From assembly GCA_014879835.1 (NCBI GenBank), contig JACSRJ010000235.1, positions 1 to 33,068 on the forward strand: a DNA stretch of 33,068 nt, given 5' to 3'. The notes under the pieces are model-generated. The model was not told where the DNA came from and did not search any database. It saw only the letters and a program-made list of their open reading frames with translations. This document shows, one piece after another, positions 25,448 to 32,754 of the stretch (position 1 is its first letter; every line of letters begins with the position of its first letter). The translations under genes and the position numbers were made by a program. The stretch is from Anaerolinea sp. GTDB taxonomy: Bacteria; Chloroflexota; Anaerolineae; Aggregatilineales; UBA2796.

Positions 25448-26599
25448 TCAAAATGTAGCAGATCCTCCATGGAGAAGCCGCTCAAATTCCTGTTGTGCCT
25501 GCGGATCAGATTCAGCGTCATACGCCCGCTCCAATAGGGGACGGGCTTCTGAGTCCATAATTTGGTTCAACGCCCACCCTGCATGACCGCGTATCAACGG
25601 GTTTGCATCCACCAATAGATCACGCAGCGCCGGGATTGCCGCTGGATTACCCCAATTTCCCGCTGCGATACATGCATTCCGGATGAGGCGCTCACGCTTC
25701 AGGCGCATCACAGGTGATCCCGCAAATAAGGCGCGGAACGATGCCTCATCCAGTTGAAGCAGGGTGAGCAAAGGCGGCGCCGCCCGATCTAGATTTAGGG
25801 GGTAAAAAGCGGATTCGGCTGTGGGAAGGGCAAAACGATTAAAAGGGCACACCTCCTGACACACATCGCAGCCCATGATCCAGTTGCCCATAAGAGGACG
25901 CAGCGCCGGATCGATCCAGCCCTTGTATTCGATGGTCAGATAACTGATGCAGCGGCGCGCATCCAGCACATAGGGCTGGGGGAAAGCCTCAGTAGGGCAG
26001 CCTACCTGACAGCGGGTACAGTGCCCACAAAGACTCTCACGATGCGGGGTGTCGTAGTGATCAATGATCACATCCGTGATGATCACTCCCAGAAAAAAGT
26101 AGCTGCCTCGGCGGGGATGGATGAGTAAGGTATTTTTACCCACAAAACCCATCCCGGACTGCTGGGCATGGCTGCGTTCGAGGATTGCGCCGGTATCCAC
26201 ATAGACTTTATGTGCCCCTGCGCCCACCTCACGCTTAAGCCACACCGCTAACGTTTCCAGCCGAGGGGCGAGCAGATCGTGATAATCACCGCCCCACGCA
26301 TAAGCCGCGATTCGCCCCCGTGCGGGGTCGTTCAGGATTTCGGCAGGCAGATTGAAGGCATGATAATCTACCCCCACCACGATCAGGGACTGGGTATGCG
26401 GCAAGATGAGATTCAGATCACGCCGGCGGGCCACCCGATCCGGACGCGCTAGATAACCCATCTCTCCGTGCAGCCCACCTTCGACCCACCGTAGATAAGC
26501 GTCCAACCGAGGTGAAGGTATAGCGGGGGTGATCCCGATTAGGTTAAAGCCCAGTGCAAGGGCGCGCGCTTTGAGCGCATCCGCCGGAAAGGGTGGCAC
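25448..26599 (-). CDS. queG: Epoxyqueuosine reductase
   Basis: QueG performs the last step of queuosine synthesis, reducing epoxyqueuosine in the wobble position of tRNA with a cobalamin cofactor and two [4Fe-4S] clusters. The 383-residue protein has the cobalamin domain with the proposed catalytic D135 in VDTGAILERSHAQQSGMG, then CGHCTRCQVGCPTEA (C191, C194, C197, C201), C217, and GCDVCQEVCPFNR (C244, C247, C251). The C-terminal 80 residues form HEAT-like helices (AIPALRDLLVDANPLIRGHAGWAL) that help bind tRNA. The start is GTG 26599, only 3 bases after the stop of the upstream radical SAM gene. All cluster Cys residues are present. Other queuosine genes are not in the window. Confidence 0.93.
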   Translation of the reverse strand: MPPFPADALKARALALGFNLIGITPAIPSPRLDAYLRWVEGGLHGEMGYLARPDRVARRRDLNLILPHTQSLIVVGVDYHAFNLPAEILNDPARGRIAAYAWGGDYHDLLAPRLETLAVWLKREVGAGAHKVYVDTGAILERSHAQQSGMGFVGKNTLLIHPRRGSYFFLGVIITDVIIDHYDTPHRESLCGHCTRCQVGCPTEAFPQPYVLDARRCISYLTIEYKGWIDPALRPLMGNWIMGCDVCQEVCPFNRFALPTAESAFYPLNLDRAAPPLLTLLQLDEASFRALFAGSPVMRLKRERLIRNACIAAGNWGNPAAIPALRDLLVDANPLIRGHAGWALNQIMDSEARPLLERAYDAESDPQAQQEFERLLHGGSATF

Positions 26600-26602
26600 T
26601 GA

Positions 26603-27658
26603 TCAGCCCCACATTCCGGCGATGCGTGTGCCGCAGCGAGGACAAACACCGCCAGTGGATTTGAGGCGGTTCTCAATGAGCCGGAACCCATGCCGTTTGA
26701 CCACAACCTCGTGACAGTTGGGGCAGAAGGTATGTTCAAAGTCGCCCACCCTACCCGGTAGGTTGCCTGCATAGACGTAATGTAACCCTGCCTCTTGACC
26801 GATCTCCGCCGCCTGAGAGAGGATTTTAACGCTGGTCGGAGGCGTATCAAGCATCTTGTAATCAGGATGGAAGGCGGTCACGTGCCACGGAATGTCCGGG
26901 GAGACGCTGGCGATATACCGGGCCGCCTGCCACAGTTCTTCGGGGCTGTCGTTGAAACCGGGGATCACCAGCGTGACCACCTCCACTTGCAGTCCGGCCT
27001 CGTATGCCATGCGGATCGTGTCGAGGACATGCTGCAAGACTCCGCCTAACTTCCGGTATTGGCTGTCCTGCATGGTTTTGAGATCGATCTTGTAAGCATC
27101 CAAATAAGGGCGAAGGTACTGAAGGGCTTCAGGGGTGGCGTTACCATTGGAAATGTAGAGGGTACGCAGTCCGTCCTGTTTGGCTTCCTTAAAGACCGCA
27201 ACTGCCCATTCGGTGGTGATCAAGGGTTCGTTGTAGGTACTAGCAACAGCACGGGCATTGTAACGATGGGCAAGACGGAGGATCTCTTTGGGGGTAATGG
27301 GGGTGGGGTCACGGCCTGCATCCTGATCACGTCCATGCTGGCTGATCTCCCAGTTCTGGCAATACGAGCAGTGAAAATCACAGCCCAGCATCCCAAAACT
27401 GAGGGCGGTGGCACCGGGTTCAACATGGTTAAAGGGCTTCTTTTCGATGGGGTCCACCTGAATGGTGCCCACATACCCAAACGGCACCCGCAGTTTGCCG
27501 CCCTCGTTGTAACGCACCTTACAGATGCCGCGCCCACCTTCCTTGATCAGACAGCGGTGGCCGCAGGCAAAACACCGAATCTTGTGGGTGGTGGCATCCA
27601 CCACTTCATACAGATCCCCTTCAATGGTCATCCGGTCAAGCCGATCCTGAAGCGACAT
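26603..27658 (-). CDS. amrS: AmmeMemoRadiSam system radical SAM enzyme
   Basis: The 351-residue protein belongs to the AmrS/PflA-like radical SAM group. An N-terminal Cys set (C29, C32, C36, C46, in CFACGHRC...GIC) precedes a VPFGYVGTIQVDPIEKKP region. The radical SAM cluster is GCDFHCSYCQNWEIS, a CxxxCxxC at C93, C97 and C100. The C-terminus has a zinc-ribbon-like part with CPNC and CPRC, ending IAGMWG. AmrS is defined by co-occurrence with Memo-like (AmrB) and AMMECR1 (AmrA) proteins; neither gene is here, so the partners must be elsewhere. The reaction is not established with certainty. The gene nearly abuts queG and shares its message. Alternative label: pyruvate-formate-lyase-activating-like protein. 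Confidence 0.9.
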   Translation of the reverse strand: MSLQDRLDRMTIEGDLYEVVDATTHKIRCFACGHRCLIKEGGRGICKVRYNEGGKLRVPFGYVGTIQVDPIEKKPFNHVEPGATALSFGMLGCDFHCSYCQNWEISQHGRDQDAGRDPTPITPKEILRLAHRYNARAVASTYNEPLITTEWAVAVFKEAKQDGLRTLYISNGNATPEALQYLRPYLDAYKIDLKTMQDSQYRKLGGVLQHVLDTIRMAYEAGLQVEVVTLVIPGFNDSPEELWQAARYIASVSPDIPWHVTAFHPDYKMLDTPPTSVKILSQAAEIGQEAGLHYVYAGNLPGRVGDFEHTFCPNCHEVVVKRHGFRLIENRLKSTGGVCPRCGTRIAGMWG

Positions 27659-27807
27659 CGCACCCTATCCTCTCTTGCCTTGAAACATACCGATGCCCTT
27701 GTCTCTCGCTCTTGACTCTATTGTAGGTGCATTTTAGGGTCATGGTTTGGGCGAATCCCCGCAGCGCATTTTCAATTATCAAGGGTGCCTTCTACAGAGC
27801 GAACAAC

Positions 27808-28728
27808 TCATTTGCTCTCTTGTGGCAGGATATGGGGAAACATCTGACGAATATGATTCAGAAAGGCATGGGTGATGGGCGAAAAGAAACGCTCCCGCAG
27901 CCAGATCATCTTCAGAATACGGCGCAGTGGCGTGCCTTTGATGGCAAGGGTCTGGATCAGCCTCAAGGTTTGCTCCTGACCCACCACATAATCCGGCAGA
28001 ATGGTGAGACAGCTTCCCCCAATCACGGCACGTTTGATTGATTCTAGATTATCAAACTCCGCCATCACCTTAGGCTTCACCCCGTGTGCCTGCAAAATTT
28101 CATCTAACCACAGCCGAGATTGACTCTCCCGTTGGCGCATGATGAAGGACTGCCCGTTTAGTTCCTCTAGCGATACGACACCCCGCCCCCACCACGGATG
28201 TTTTGCCCCTATCATCACCTGCTGTTCTACCTCCATCAGGAGCAAAGCCCCTAGCGTCTCTCCGTGCCGCTCATCTAGTTCCCCCTCAACAAAACCCAGA
28301 TCAAGGCGCCCTGTCCTCAGCAATGCTACAATTTCCGGGGTGGTGTGGGTCTGAACCCCAACGGTTAGGTTAGGATAACGTGCCCGAAAGGACTGCACCC
28401 ACTCCGGCATAAGGTACACACTGATTCCCGGTGTCGCCCCAATCACAAGCTGACCTTCGGGCAAATTCTGCACCGTCGTAACCGCGTTTTCGGCCTCCGC
28501 CACCAGTTTGAGTATGGTGCGGCTGTACTCATACAGTGTCCTGCCTGCCGCAGTCGGGGTAACTCCACGTCTACCCCGTTCAAAAAGCATTGTGCCCAGT
28601 GTGCGCTCCAAATCCTGAATGTGTTGGCTGATCCCTGATTGAGTCATCAATAGGCGTTCGCCGGCACCGCTGAAGCTGCCTTCCTGCACCACCACGCTAA
28701 AAATCTGGAGTTTATATAAGTCCAGCAT
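27808..28728 (-). CDS. LysR-family transcriptional regulator
   Basis: The 306-residue protein has the LysR winged helix at the N-terminus (residues 1-65, with FSVVVQEGSFSGAGERLLMTQSGISQHIQDLE split across recognition helices) and a two-lobed effector-binding domain after about residue 90. Family members bind T-N11-A palindromes and activate a divergent operon when an effector binds. This gene is divergent from the rhodanese-dioxygenase-TauE operon, and two overlapping palindromes lie 13 to 40 bases upstream of its start, so self-regulation and control of the sulfur operon are likely. The effector could be sulfide, persulfide, sulfite or thiosulfate; the sequence does not say which. Confidence 0.9.
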   Translation of the reverse strand: MLDLYKLQIFSVVVQEGSFSGAGERLLMTQSGISQHIQDLERTLGTMLFERGRRGVTPTAAGRTLYEYSRTILKLVAEAENAVTTVQNLPEGQLVIGATPGISVYLMPEWVQSFRARYPNLTVGVQTHTTPEIVALLRTGRLDLGFVEGELDERHGETLGALLLMEVEQQVMIGAKHPWWGRGVVSLEELNGQSFIMRQRESQSRLWLDEILQAHGVKPKVMAEFDNLESIKRAVIGGSCLTILPDYVVGQEQTLRLIQTLAIKGTPLRRILKMIWLRERFFSPITHAFLNHIRQMFPHILPQESK

Positions 28729-28740
28729 ATCCCGTCACCC

Positions 28741-28768
28741 ATAAGTTGAAACTTATGGCAATTATAAG
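28741..28768. promoter_or_regulatory. Two overlapping palindromes, candidate LysR operator
   Basis: ATAAGT-TGAA-ACTTAT (28741-28756) is a 16-base interrupted palindrome. Its right half is reused in CTTAT-N7-ATAAG (28752-28768), which contains the LysR-type T-N11-A spacing (T28754, A28766). The pair starts 13 bases upstream of the LysR gene start and about 83 bases before the rhodanese start, the usual place for LysR control of a divergent operon. Confidence 0.65.
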
Positions 28769-28850
28769 CCATTGGCTCTGTTCCAAGCCGAGGAGTTTTT
28801 ATAGACTCTGGTCATGTAGAAACGAACGAATTGATGGAGATCACAACACC

Positions 28851-29195
28851 ATGCAGGCTTTTTTGAGAATGTTGGGCGGCGCAGGCGGGATCACTCCGGC
28901 GGAAGCAAACGCAAAGCTGAACAGCGACAATCCCCCGTTTCTGCTTGATGTGCGCGAACAGAGTGAGTTTCGCATGATGCACATCACGCAGGCGAAGCTA
29001 ATCCCGCTTTCGGAGTTGGGCCGTCGGATGGGAGAACTGCCCAAAGATCGGGAGATCGTGTGCGTGTGTCAATCTGGGTCTCGCAGCGGCGCAGCAACCC
29101 GTCAGTTGAGTCAAGCTGGCTATACTGTGCTTAATCTCAACGGTGGTATGATGGCATGGCAAATGGCAGGGCTGCCCGTTAAGCGGACTAAGTAA
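28851..29195 (+). CDS. Single-domain rhodanese (sulfurtransferase)
   Basis: The 114-residue cytoplasmic protein is one rhodanese domain. The active-site Cys is C73 in CQSGSRS (73-79), the CxxGxRS loop that carries a persulfide, and the domain includes FLLDVREQSEF and LNLNGGMMAWQ. It should accept sulfane sulfur from polysulfide or thiosulfate and pass it to glutathione-like or bacillithiol-like thiols, or to the dioxygenase encoded next. The frame is open upstream to 28746, but residues before MQAFLRML do not resemble the family and overlap the operator, so ATG 28851 is preferred; a weak TGGAGA lies 10 bases upstream. First gene of the three-gene operon, 19 bases before the next. Confidence 0.9.
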   Translation: MQAFLRMLGGAGGITPAEANAKLNSDNPPFLLDVREQSEFRMMHITQAKLIPLSELGRRMGELPKDREIVCVCQSGSRSGAATRQLSQAGYTVLNLNGGMMAWQMAGLPVKRTK

Positions 29196-29214
29196 GCGAA
29201 ACGGAGAGATCACC

Positions 29215-30618
29215 ATGCTGCTGAAATATTTCTACGATGAACGACTGGCGCAGGCGTCCTATCTGGTGGGATGCGCGGCCACTGGTGAGGCCTTGGTGGT
29301 CGATCCCATGAGGGACATCACCCCTTACCTTGAAATGGCACAGCGTGAAGGACTGCGTATCACCCATGTCACCGAAACCCATATCCACGCCGATTTTGTA
29401 AGCGGCAGCCGTGAGCTTGCCGCCGCAACGGGGGCCATGCTCTACCTCAGTGACATGGGGAATGCGGACTGGAAATATGCTTATGCCCACCAATCCAATG
29501 TGATTCTGGTGCGCGACGGGGATATGTTCAAGGTGGGCAATATCCGCATTGATGTGATCCATACGCCCGGACATACCCCGGAGCATATCGCCTTCATGTT
29601 CACCGACACTGCTGCGGCCGACAAACCGATGGGCGTTTTTACTGGCGATTTCCTCTTTGTAGGTGATGTGGGCCGTCCTGACCTGCTCGAAGAAGCGGCC
29701 GGGGTACTCGGAACCAAAGAACCGGGGGCACGTCAGCAGTTTGCCACCGTTCAGAAATTCAAGTCCCTGCCCGATTACCTTCAGATTCTTCCCGGACACG
29801 GTGCAGGCAGCGCCTGCGGTAAAGCGTTGGGGGCGATTCCTTCAACCACCCTTGGTTACGAAAAGCTCTTTAACCCTGCATTTCAGTTTGAGGACGAGGA
29901 TCGCTTTGTGGATTGGCTTTTAGACGGGCAGCCCGAACCGCCGCGTTACTTTGCTCAAATGAAGAAAGTCAATAAGCAGGGTCCGGTTTTGCTGCGTGAA
30001 CTACCCATGCCTCAGGCACTAGACCAATCAGCCCTTAAACAGGTGCTCGATCAGCAGGCGCTGGTGATCGATCTGCGCCCCCGTGAGCAGTATGCCCACG
30101 CGCATCTTCCGGGTACGATTAGTGTGCCCATGACCGATAGGGGTTTCTCCACCTATGTGGGGTGGTTTGTGGATTTTGAGCGCCCCTTGTATTTCATCCC
30201 CCCCGCGCTGTCTGATGTACCTCCAATCATCATTGCGCTTCAAGCCATTGGGGTGGATCACATTCCGGGCTTTTTTGACCCGCAGATCGTCGCTGAAGGT
30301 ACAGCTCAAATGCCCTTGATGAGTGCCCAACAGCTTGCAGAGCGACTTCCTAAGAATGGTCTGATCGTGCTTGATGTGCGCGGTAAAACGGAGTACGCCG
30401 AAGGGCATATTCGGGGGGCTAAACATGTGGCTTTAGGCTTCCTTCCCCATCACCTCAACGATTTGCCCAAAGATCGCCTCATCGTGACCCAGTGTGCCAG
30501 CGGCTATCGCTCTCATATCGCGGCCAGTTGGCTTCGAGCACATGGGTTTGAAAATGTGGTCAACCTGACCTCGGCCAAAGAGGTGTGGGCACAAGTACTG
30601 ACAACGGATGTGGAGTAA
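29215..30618 (+). CDS. Persulfide dioxygenase - rhodanese fusion (MBL fold)
   Basis: The protein oxidises a low-molecular-weight persulfide to sulfite with O2 and an iron atom, and can transfer sulfur through its rhodanese part. Of 467 residues, 1-240 form the metallo-beta-lactamase domain with ETHIHADFVSG (H56, H58, D60), HTPGHT (H120), FTGDFLF (D145) and LPGHG (H195), matching the ETHE1-type iron ligands. Two rhodanese domains follow. The first (about 271-360) has lost its Cys and reads PLYFIPP at that site. The second (about 368-462) has the active C427 in CASGYRS. This resembles CstB and other dioxygenase-rhodanese fusions. The stop at 30618 directly abuts the next ATG at 30619, so translation is coupled. 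Confidence 0.93.
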   Translation: MLLKYFYDERLAQASYLVGCAATGEALVVDPMRDITPYLEMAQREGLRITHVTETHIHADFVSGSRELAAATGAMLYLSDMGNADWKYAYAHQSNVILVRDGDMFKVGNIRIDVIHTPGHTPEHIAFMFTDTAAADKPMGVFTGDFLFVGDVGRPDLLEEAAGVLGTKEPGARQQFATVQKFKSLPDYLQILPGHGAGSACGKALGAIPSTTLGYEKLFNPAFQFEDEDRFVDWLLDGQPEPPRYFAQMKKVNKQGPVLLRELPMPQALDQSALKQVLDQQALVIDLRPREQYAHAHLPGTISVPMTDRGFSTYVGWFVDFERPLYFIPPALSDVPPIIIALQAIGVDHIPGFFDPQIVAEGTAQMPLMSAQQLAERLPKNGLIVLDVRGKTEYAEGHIRGAKHVALGFLPHHLNDLPKDRLIVTQCASGYRSHIAASWLRAHGFENVVNLTSAKEVWAQVLTTDVE

Positions 30619-31359
30619 ATGCTGTTCATTGACCTTGCCCTCGGATTCGCAATCGGGATGGCGCTGGGTCTGTTAGGCGGCGGTGGCTCCGTGTTGACCG
30701 TGCCTGCGCTGGTTTATGTGGTGGGGCAAACGCCCCAGATGGCAGTGACCGCATCACTGGTGATTGTGGGCGCAAACAGTGCCGCCGGGGTGTTTTTTCA
30801 CCGCTCACAAGGTACATTGAACTGGCGTATTGCCTTGATCTTTGGCGGGGTAGGCATGGTCACTGCCTACCTTGCCGCCGGGATGAGCAAATCACTTTCG
30901 CCCCACCTGCTCATGATCCTCTTTGCGCTTCTGATGCTGGTAGTGGGCGCAACCATGATCAGTCGAAAGCCCCCGCAATGCGAACCGTGTCAATCACGGG
31001 GTCTGCCCGCAATTATTGCTGGTGGGGCAGGAGTAGGGGCAGTCACCGGTTTTTTGGGTGTGGGTGGCGGTTTCTTAATTGTACCTGCGCTGGTCTTGCT
31101 GGTGGGAATGCCGATGCGACAGGCGGTGGGGACTTCGCTGGTGGTAATTGTAATGAACAGCCTTGCCGGGGTTCTAGGGCACCTAAGCGGTGTAAGCCTT
31201 GATCTTGGGGTGATCGCGGTCTTTGTGACCGCCGGGATTATGGGGGCGTTTATCGGTTCTAAACTGGCAAGACGCATTCAGCCTGACAGACTGCGCCAAC
31301 TATTTGCCCTCTTTGTGATCGGCTTGGCTCTGATCCTCCTTTTTGACAACCTGCGTTAA
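30619..31359 (+). CDS. TauE/SafE-family sulfite exporter-like permease
   Basis: The 246-residue protein is almost wholly hydrophobic, with about seven to eight membrane segments in two homologous halves. Each half begins with a Gly-rich reentrant motif, [18 protein letters not shown] near 17-34 and [20 protein letters not shown] in the second half, as expected for TauE/SafE proteins that export sulfite or related anions. The central cytoplasmic loop contains two close Cys residues (QCEPCQS), which could sense or bind sulfane sulfur. It follows the dioxygenase gene with no gap. In this place it would remove the sulfite made by the dioxygenase. Homologues in cst-like operons have the same position. 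The actual substrate is inferred from neighbours. Confidence 0.9.
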   Translation: MLFIDLALGFAIGMALGLLGGGGSVLTVPALVYVVGQTPQMAVTASLVIVGANSAAGVFFHRSQGTLNWRIALIFGGVGMVTAYLAAGMSKSLSPHLLMILFALLMLVVGATMISRKPPQCEPCQSRGLPAIIAGGAGVGAVTGFLGVGGGFLIVPALVLLVGMPMRQAVGTSLVVIVMNSLAGVLGHLSGVSLDLGVIAVFVTAGIMGAFIGSKLARRIQPDRLRQLFALFVIGLALILLFDNLR

Positions 31360-31493
31360 GAAGGCGCACCGTCCATTTTTCCACCCAAAGATACAGCAAC
31401 CGATCTAAATCGGGTGACACTAAAGGGTCGGACGGAGGGCAGGTGAGGTGAGGAGACAGGATGCGGCTGCCTGAAAGTCAGGTGTTCCTGATA

Positions 31494-31522
31494 TTGACGA
31501 ATCTTACCTTTGGTCTATAATA
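31494..31522 (+). promoter_or_regulatory. Sigma-70-type promoter of tRNA-Gly
   Basis: TTGACG (31494-31499) and TATAAT (31517-31522) are separated by exactly 17 bases. Transcription would begin near 31529, a few bases before the mature tRNA 5' end. This is the best promoter in the window. Confidence 0.85.
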
Positions 31523-31535
31523 CTAAAAAGTGATG

Positions 31536-31606
31536 CGGGTATAGTTCAGTGGTAGAACGGTTGCTTCCCAAGCAACATGTCAGCGGTTCGAGTCCGCTTA
31601 CCCGCT
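31536..31606 (+). tRNA. tRNA-Gly (anticodon CCC)
   Basis: The sequence folds into a cloverleaf. The acceptor stem GCGGGTA pairs with TACCCGC, the D arm is GTTC/GAAC, and the anticodon arm GTTGC-TTCCCAA-GCAAC places CCC at positions 34-36. The T arm is AGCGG-TTCGAGT-CCGCT. The discriminator is T and CCA is not encoded. The CCC anticodon reads GGG codons. A strong promoter lies just upstream and a terminator just downstream, so it is transcribed alone. The tyrosine recombinase gene directly downstream makes its 3' end a likely integration site. Confidence 0.95.
31582..31606. other. Candidate att site at the tRNA-Gly 3' end
   Basis: Integrative elements that use tyrosine recombinases often insert into the T arm and acceptor 3' half of a tRNA gene and restore it. 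The recombinase gene starts the sequence beyond this tRNA. A second copy of this segment would be expected at the far end of the element, outside the window; I find no second copy inside it. Confidence 0.3.
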
Positions 31607-31618
31607 CTAGGTAAACGC

Positions 31619-31656
31619 CAGTACGGTTGCCAAAAGAGCAACCGTACTGTTTTTTT
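31619..31656 (+). terminator. Intrinsic terminator after tRNA-Gly
   Basis: A perfect 12-bp stem (CAGTACGGTTGC 31619-31630 with 31638-31649, loop of 7) is followed by seven T. It is the only hairpin in the window with a classical T-tract. Confidence 0.92.
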
Positions 31657-31758
31657 AGAACGCCATTGGTTTACTTGTCAAGAGACAGTTTTTCTGCCTC
31701 CGCATCAACCACTAAACAATAGTCATTTTCTGTCACCAGCACCTCAAGTATTGCTACC

Positions 31759-32754
31759 TTACTCTTGTTTGGATTCACCGGGATCATCTAAGATCACTAC
31801 CCGGTCTTCTCCCACAACTCCCTGCTCGGCTTCTCCAGTTGCCCGTCGCTTAACGTCGGCTCTAACCTCCCCAACGATACTGAACTGCTGATGCAGATAA
31901 ACCAACATTTCGGGCGAGAACTGCCCATAACGCTTGATGGTGGTGCGCACATCACTATGCCCCATAATTTGTGCCAACACACCGGGGTCACCACCACGCG
32001 CCCGGAATGCGAGCGCCATCATGTGCCGAATTGCATGGGGGTGCAGTTCGTCGTCATCTTCAATGCGTGCCTCCTCTCCAATCCGCTTTATCATCTTCCT
32101 GACGAGCTGCTCTGTCAGTGGGCGTCCCACATGACTGGGAGTCAGACTACAAAAGAATCTCTCGGATGCACGTGGGCGTTTGGCAATCCAAGCCAAGAGT
32201 GCATTTACCGTCTCTGGGCGGTACGGCACTACCCGCTCTCGACTACCCTTTTCCCGAACTGTAGCTACCCGCCTAGATAAATCCACGTCTTCAAGTCTCA
32301 ATCCAACTAGACCTCCTACGCGGCAACCAGTGTCTGCCATGAAGTAAAGGATCGCCCTATTCCGTCGCCCAAGAGGGGATAGATCACACGCACGCACGAG
32401 ACGACGAAATGTAGTCAGCTTCATTGCCACTGGGAGTTTCTGCTCAACGATGGGCAGTGAGATACGTGCTCCCGGGTCAGGAGGAGGGATCCGGTATTCT
32501 TCCCACGCCCACTTGATGAATTGCTTGGCAACGCGGATGAAGTTCCGATAGGTCTCGTCTGCATATCCATGCATTTGCAGGGTGCGCTGGTACGCCCGCA
32601 TCTGTACCGATGTGAGCTGGGCAAGCACCCGTTGCCCATATTCAATAACGAGCGGCTTCAGCATATACCCAAGCCACCGCACATAGGACTCAGAGCAGTT
32701 CTTTGTCTGAGCATCAAGCAAGAACTCCATGACCGCATCTTCAACCGTGACCAT
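31759..32754 (-). CDS. Tyrosine recombinase / integrase (XerC/D-like)
   Basis: The enzyme cuts and rejoins DNA through a Tyr nucleophile to integrate or excise a mobile element. From ATG 32754 it has 331 residues: an N-terminal SAM-like core-binding domain (about 1-95) and the catalytic domain. In numbering from the alternative start at 32781, the catalytic residues are R154 (TGCRVGGL), K178 (REKGSRER), H249 and R252 (HPHAIRH), H275 (MGHSDVRTT) and Y285 (IKRYGQ); all are present. The 32754 start (MVTVEDAV) matches the family and has GGGGG upstream; 32781 is possible. It overlaps the end of the helicase gene by 14 bases (41 with the longer start). It sits about 150 bases from tRNA-Gly and points towards it. 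Confidence 0.92.
   Translation of the reverse strand: MVTVEDAVMEFLLDAQTKNCSESYVRWLGYMLKPLVIEYGQRVLAQLTSVQMRAYQRTLQMHGYADETYRNFIRVAKQFIKWAWEEYRIPPPDPGARISLPIVEQKLPVAMKLTTFRRLVRACDLSPLGRRNRAILYFMADTGCRVGGLVGLRLEDVDLSRRVATVREKGSRERVVPYRPETVNALLAWIAKRPRASERFFCSLTPSHVGRPLTEQLVRKMIKRIGEEARIEDDDELHPHAIRHMMALAFRARGGDPGVLAQIMGHSDVRTTIKRYGQFSPEMLVYLHQQFSIVGEVRADVKRRATGEAEQGVVGEDRVVILDDPGESKQE

Noticed and set aside
27059-27715. 218-codon plus-strand frame
   Set aside because: Antisense to the radical SAM gene, whose Cys motifs are complete.
31577-31891. 104-codon plus-strand frame
   Set aside because: Starts inside tRNA-Gly, passes through the terminator and runs antisense to the integrase.
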